This document shows, one piece after another, positions 6,064 to 9,480 of a DNA stretch of 9,480 bases. The first letter of the stretch is position 1. Every line of letters begins with the position of its first letter. The notes beneath the pieces were generated by a model. That model ran no database searches. It saw only the letters and a program-made list of their open reading frames with translations, and was not told where the DNA came from. A program made the position numbers and the translations under genes. Where the stretch lies: contig JAIDXA010000055.1 of NCBI GenBank assembly GCA_029058705.1, forward strand, positions 1 through 9,480, written 5' to 3'. The stretch is from Paramuribaculum sp. GTDB lineage: Bacteria > Bacteroidota > Bacteroidia > Bacteroidales > Muribaculaceae.

Positions 6064-8280
6064 ATGTCAATCTTTCGAAATCTAATTTTTACTGCCGGCC
6101 TTGTCTCTGCGTTATCGGTGTCGGCTCAGTCAAAGATCAATCCCGCGGGCAATCTTATCATCAATGACTACAAGACTCTGAAAGCGGAAAACCGCAGGCT
6201 GATGTCGGAGTCCGGTGATTCCAAGCCTTCGTATCCGGCAATCGTCATGTTCAATGATGCTGAGAAAGGGCGCAGGGCATTGCTTGAAAAAGGATTGGAG
6301 ATAATCTCCGATATGGACGATATCGTAACGGTGGAACTCCCTGTTGAATTGGCGGAGGAAATTGCCGGAATGCCCGAAGTCAGATATGTCGATTTCGGCC
6401 AGAAGATCGAGGTCAGCATGGACTACGCGCGCCCCGCTTCGGGAGTGACGTTGGCACAGGAGGGTTTCAGCTATGACGGACAGACACTCTCGTTCGACGG
6501 AACTGGCGTTGTTGCCGGAATGATGGATACCGGCCTGCAGGCAAGCCATGTTAATTTCAAAACGAACAACGGACAGGGCGATTGCCGCATCCAGAGACTT
6601 TTCTGGTTCAGAGGCAACGGCGGAACACCGACAACCTATACCCCGGCGAATATCGCAACGTTCTCGACAGATGATCAAGGGCAGTCACATGCAACACACG
6701 TTGCCGGAATCATGGGCGGAAGCTACAACGGCAACGGAACCTACGCTTCGGTGTCGTCTGCCAGCGGCGGAGGAGCAACCCGACTGACAGGAAACATCCC
6801 CTACTATGGAGTTGCTACCGGTGCGGATCTGGCGTTTGCTGTCGGTCAGCTATATACGGCCAATATCACGGGTGGGGTCGAACGAATTGTGGCTTATGCA
6901 AAGGAAAGCGGCCAGCCATGTGTTGTCAATCTCTCGCTCGGAAGTACAAGCGGACCGCACGACGGCTCGGATGCATACTCGCAGATCCTGTCGCGACTGG
7001 GTAAAGACGCCATCATCTGCATGGCAGCCGGAAACGACGGTGATGTCAACATGTCGATAGTCAAATCCTTAACCGCATCTGATCCGCGCATCCAGACAAT
7101 GATTGCCGGAAACAGCTGTGAAGGCGCAGTAGACATCTGGGGTCAGGATAATTCCGTCTTTTCAGTCCAGTGGGCGATATACAATACCGCCACCCGCACA
7201 TTCACTCCGCTTGTTTCCATAACCGGAGCAGGGCAGAGCCAGTCTGTAAGCTCTACGAACAACGCGGCTTTCGGAGCCGGTTTCACCGGAACTATCCAGA
7301 GCAGTTCGTCGGTCAATCCTCTAAACAACCGCTATAATGTCTATAGTAACGTCAGTGTCTCCCCCCTTGCCACAAACCGCACTTCCAGGCTTGCGCTGAT
7401 CGTTGAGGGAACGGACGGCCAGAAAGTATGGGTCTATGGCAATTCTTCGACTTCATTCGAGTCGAATTCGCTTGTGGGCTGGACTGCCGGCACTCCAGAC
7501 AATTCGATCAATGACGCGGCTTGTGCCGAGAACATAATATCTGTAGGTTCGTATACGACCCGCACCACGTGGGGCATACTGCCGGCAACCGGAGTCACTG
7601 TCTATCAGTACACGGCTGCGGCCGGTTTCACCCTGAACGGAATATCGCCCTTCTCGAGCTACGGGGCCTCGTTTCAAGGTGTTCAGCTTCCTATGGTATG
7701 CGCTCCCGGAGCAAACATAATTTCAAGCTACAACCGATATTACGTGAACTCAACCAACCAGACTCTCGCAATGAGTGCAAACACGCGTTCGGGTATTGCC
7801 AACGATTATTGGGGTCCCATGCAGGGAACATCGATGGCATGTCCGTATGTGAGCGGTGTAGTGGCCATGTGGCTTCAGGCATGCCCGACTCTGACGTATG
7901 ATGAGGTTGTCGATGTGCTGAAGAATTCGTCGACCTATTCGGCGCTGACCATGCGTGGCGGCCGTTGGGGTTATGGAAAGATCGATGCGACTGCGGGACT
8001 GAAATACATTCTCCAGAAATATGCCTCGGTCGGCCAGGTTTGGGACGATGATTCGCGGCGTCTGGTGATCAGTCCGAACGGCAACGGGTATGATGTGACT
8101 GTTGCCGGCGAGAAGTCGTTTGAGGTTGAGCTGATCGACCTTCAGGGCCGCAGGATTGCCTCCGCGTCAGGAACCGATGGAAGCGCTTCGGTTGCGGCTG
8201 AAGGGCTTGATGCAGGCGTTTATGTGATCTCAGTGTCTGGCCCGACCTACCGAGGGTCTGAAAAGATCATGGTGCGCTGA
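6064..8280 (+). CDS. Secreted subtilisin-like (S8) serine protease with type IX secretion tail
   Basis: This is a predicted exported endopeptidase of 738 residues. It has a Sec signal peptide (1 to about 22, SVSAQ), a propeptide-like segment (about 58-120), then the S8 catalytic domain. The triad is visible: Asp155 in VVAGMMDTG, His209 in SHATHVAG (the usual HGTH has Ala for Gly), and Ser590 in GTSMACPYVSG. Asn324 in AAGND fits the oxyanion position. Between Asn324 and the Ser motif lies an insertion (about 340-470) of beta-rich sequence, possibly a jelly-roll as in Csp-type subtilases. The last ~75 residues (about 664-738), with VELIDLQGRRI, GLDAGVYVISV and a terminal KIMVR, match the type A sorting domain that directs secretion through T9SS, often with surface anchoring. 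The gene has terminators on both sides. It may supply peptides to the upstream SusCD transporter, but that link rests only on proximity. Confidence 0.94.
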   Translation: MSIFRNLIFTAGLVSALSVSAQSKINPAGNLIINDYKTLKAENRRLMSESGDSKPSYPAIVMFNDAEKGRRALLEKGLEIISDMDDIVTVELPVELAEEIAGMPEVRYVDFGQKIEVSMDYARPASGVTLAQEGFSYDGQTLSFDGTGVVAGMMDTGLQASHVNFKTNNGQGDCRIQRLFWFRGNGGTPTTYTPANIATFSTDDQGQSHATHVAGIMGGSYNGNGTYASVSSASGGGATRLTGNIPYYGVATGADLAFAVGQLYTANITGGVERIVAYAKESGQPCVVNLSLGSTSGPHDGSDAYSQILSRLGKDAIICMAAGNDGDVNMSIVKSLTASDPRIQTMIAGNSCEGAVDIWGQDNSVFSVQWAIYNTATRTFTPLVSITGAGQSQSVSSTNNAAFGAGFTGTIQSSSSVNPLNNRYNVYSNVSVSPLATNRTSRLALIVEGTDGQKVWVYGNSSTSFESNSLVGWTAGTPDNSINDAACAENIISVGSYTTRTTWGILPATGVTVYQYTAAAGFTLNGISPFSSYGASFQGVQLPMVCAPGANIISSYNRYYVNSTNQTLAMSANTRSGIANDYWGPMQGTSMACPYVSGVVAMWLQACPTLTYDEVVDVLKNSSTYSALTMRGGRWGYGKIDATAGLKYILQKYASVGQVWDDDSRRLVISPNGNGYDVTVAGEKSFEVELIDLQGRRIASASGTDGSASVAAEGLDAGVYVISVSGPTYRGSEKIMVR

Positions 8281-8300
8281 CAGAAAATCCGACAGTCATT

Positions 8301-8340
8301 AAATGCGCGTCTCTGTTAAAAAAGCGGGGACGCGCATTTT
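8301..8340 (+). terminator. Intrinsic terminator after the protease gene
   Basis: AAATGCGCGTC (8301-8311) pairs perfectly with GACGCGCATTT (8329-8339), and a G-U plus a C-G pair extend the stem to 13. The loop is A-rich. The descending arm runs into TTTT, then ATTTTG. It begins 21 bases after the protease stop and separates the protease from prs. Confidence 0.88.
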
Positions 8341-8377
8341 ATTTTGCGGCGAGTAAGAAACTTTAAATAAAAATAAG

Positions 8378-8385
8378 TAATTTTG
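8378..8385 (+). promoter_or_regulatory. Bacteroidetes-type -7 promoter box for prs
   Basis: TAATTTTG matches the Bacteroidetes -7 consensus TAnnTTTG exactly and lies 41 bases before the prs ATG, just after the protease terminator. It would give a short leader of about 35 bases. I see no good TTG -33 element at the usual spacing; the nearest TTTG (8343-8346) is too far upstream. The call rests on one box plus position. Confidence 0.6.
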
Positions 8386-8426
8386 CACCGTCAAAACCAA
8401 CCATCAATCAACTTCCATTATTCAGA

Positions 8427-9371
8427 ATGAAGTCATCAGTCCATCCAATCAAAATTTTCGCCGGCACAAAGTCGCGCTATATGGGCGAAGAAATCTGCAA
8501 AGATCTCGGAATCGAACTCGGCGAAATGAACATCCAGCATTTTGCCGACGGCGAATTTGAAGTTTCGTTCGAGGAGACGGTACGCGGTTGCGAAGTCTAT
8601 CTCGTCCAGTCAACATTTCCTTCCACAGACAATCTGATGGAGCTGCTCCTTATGATCGACGCCGCCAAACGCGCTTCGGCGCATTCGGTCATTGCGGTCA
8701 TTCCTTATTTCGGCTGGGCTCGTCAGGACCGCAAGGATAAACCGCGCGTTTCGATCGCGGCCAAACTCGTCGCAGACCTGTTGATGGCTGCCGGTGTGAA
8801 CCGCGTGATCACCATGGATCTTCATGCCGACCAGATCCAGGGATTTTTCAATGTTCCGGTTGACCATCTGTATGCTTCAACCGTTTTCATTCCTTATATC
8901 AAGAGCCTCAATCTGGAAGATCTCGTTATTGCCACTCCCGATGTGGGCGGCGCAAAGCGGGCCAACTCTTATGCGAAATATCTTGATGTGCCTTTGGTTC
9001 TTTGCCACAAGCAGCGTGCAAAAGCCAATGTCGTGGCATCGATGACCGTCATCGGCGATGTTAAGGACAAGAACGTCATTCTGATAGACGACATGGTCGA
9101 CACTGCCGGAACGATCACCAAGGCGGCCGATCTTATGATCGAGCATGGTGCAAAATCGGTGCGCGCAATCGCGTCGCACGCAATCATGAGCGATCCCGCT
9201 TCTGAGCGCGTGGACAATTCCGGAATGACAGAAATCGTGTTTACAAACTCGATTCCTCTGACTAAGGATTGCAAGAAGGCCCATGTGCTTTCCGTTGCCC
9301 ATCTGATCGCCGATACGATCCGTCGGGTTCATAATAATGAATCGATTTCAACAGCCTACGTGTTCAAATAA
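8427..9371 (+). CDS. prs: Ribose-phosphate pyrophosphokinase (PRPP synthetase)
   Basis: This cytoplasmic enzyme makes PRPP from ribose 5-phosphate and ATP, feeding purine, pyrimidine, NAD, histidine and tryptophan synthesis. The 314 residues match class I bacterial enzymes in length and motif order. FADGEFEV lies near the N-terminus, followed by QSTFPSTDNLMELLLMIDA, then IPYFGWARQDRKDKPRVSI. TMDLHADQIQGFF carries the conserved Asp131 and His133. The PRPP-binding loop is ILIDDMVDTAGT (about 218-229), and the C-terminus keeps NNESIS. The usual YFGYARQ reads YFGWARQ here, a mild substitution. The ATG at 8427 aligns with family starts. The gene has its own promoter-like box and follows a terminator, so it is probably independent of the SusCD and protease genes. 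It is a reliable housekeeping landmark. Confidence 0.97.
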   Translation: MKSSVHPIKIFAGTKSRYMGEEICKDLGIELGEMNIQHFADGEFEVSFEETVRGCEVYLVQSTFPSTDNLMELLLMIDAAKRASAHSVIAVIPYFGWARQDRKDKPRVSIAAKLVADLLMAAGVNRVITMDLHADQIQGFFNVPVDHLYASTVFIPYIKSLNLEDLVIATPDVGGAKRANSYAKYLDVPLVLCHKQRAKANVVASMTVIGDVKDKNVILIDDMVDTAGTITKAADLMIEHGAKSVRAIASHAIMSDPASERVDNSGMTEIVFTNSIPLTKDCKKAHVLSVAHLIADTIRRVHNNESISTAYVFK

Positions 9372-9380
9372 GTAACCTCA

Positions 9381-9449
9381 GGCTGTCAGATATAGAGGCG
9401 GGGGGGCCCCGGGGAGTAATAGGACGGCACAGCCCGGGCGGTTTTTTTT
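9381..9449 (+). terminator. Possible weak terminator downstream of prs
   Basis: Eight T (9442-9449) follow a GC-rich stretch. Two pairings compete: CCCGGG (9408-9413) with CCCGGG (9433-9438), six pairs around a 19-base loop, or GGCTGT (9381-9386) with ACAGCC (9429-9434). Neither is as clean as the two upstream terminators, and three bases (CGG) separate the first stem from the T-run. Termination here is plausible from position but not firm. Confidence 0.4.
9396..9413. other. G/C homopolymer cluster after prs
   Basis: A run of seven G, then CCCC, then GGGG occurs 25 bases after the prs stop, in an otherwise mixed or AT-rich intergenic context. It could be part of a terminator stem, a slippage-prone tract, or an assembly or sequencing artefact. 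No gene is seen from 9372 to the window end. Confidence 0.5.
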
Positions 9450-9480
9450 AGAAATATTTGTTGAGGAGAGCGGGGGTGGT

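Overview
The window looks like a Bacteroidales chromosome, possibly a gut Muribaculaceae-type organism. I infer the order from a SusC/SusD pair, Asp-rich lipoprotein starts, a type IX secretion tail, A-rich start contexts without Shine-Dalgarno sites, and a TAnnTTTG promoter box. The family-level guess is weak. All five convincing genes lie on the + strand.

Layout: (1) 1-414 is a non-coding leader with small inverted repeats and a short upstream reading frame whose stop overlaps the susC start as ATGA. (2) 415-5953 is a three-gene operon: a SusC-type TonB-dependent transporter, a SusD-type surface lipoprotein, and a third lipoprotein with a Calx-beta-like domain and an unrecognised Cys-containing C-terminal half. 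Gaps are only 28 and 42 bases, and a strong hairpin terminator follows (5992-6035). (3) 6064-8280 encodes a secreted subtilisin-family (S8) protease with a complete Asp/His/Ser triad, a large insertion before the Ser motif, and a C-terminal type IX sorting domain. It ends in a second strong terminator (8301-8340). (4) 8427-9371 is prs, the housekeeping ribose-phosphate pyrophosphokinase, with its own promoter-like box. (5) 9372-9480 has no gene and holds an odd G/C homopolymer cluster and a weak terminator-like signal.

How the genes may work together: SusC and SusD form an outer-membrane import complex, and the third lipoprotein probably helps it bind ligand at the surface. No glycoside hydrolase, polysaccharide lyase, sulfatase or regulator (SusR, hybrid two-component system, ECF sigma/anti-sigma) is in view. 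The only degradative enzyme nearby is an exported protease, so a peptide or glycoprotein uptake role like that of RagAB is a reasonable hypothesis. It is unproven, because a terminator separates the protease from the operon and the flanks are not visible. prs appears functionally unrelated.

I see no RNA genes, mobile elements or CRISPR arrays, and no convincing wholly new system. The most unusual points are the susC leader with its overlapping upstream frame, the possible protease-transporter pairing, and the unclassified C-terminal half of the third lipoprotein.
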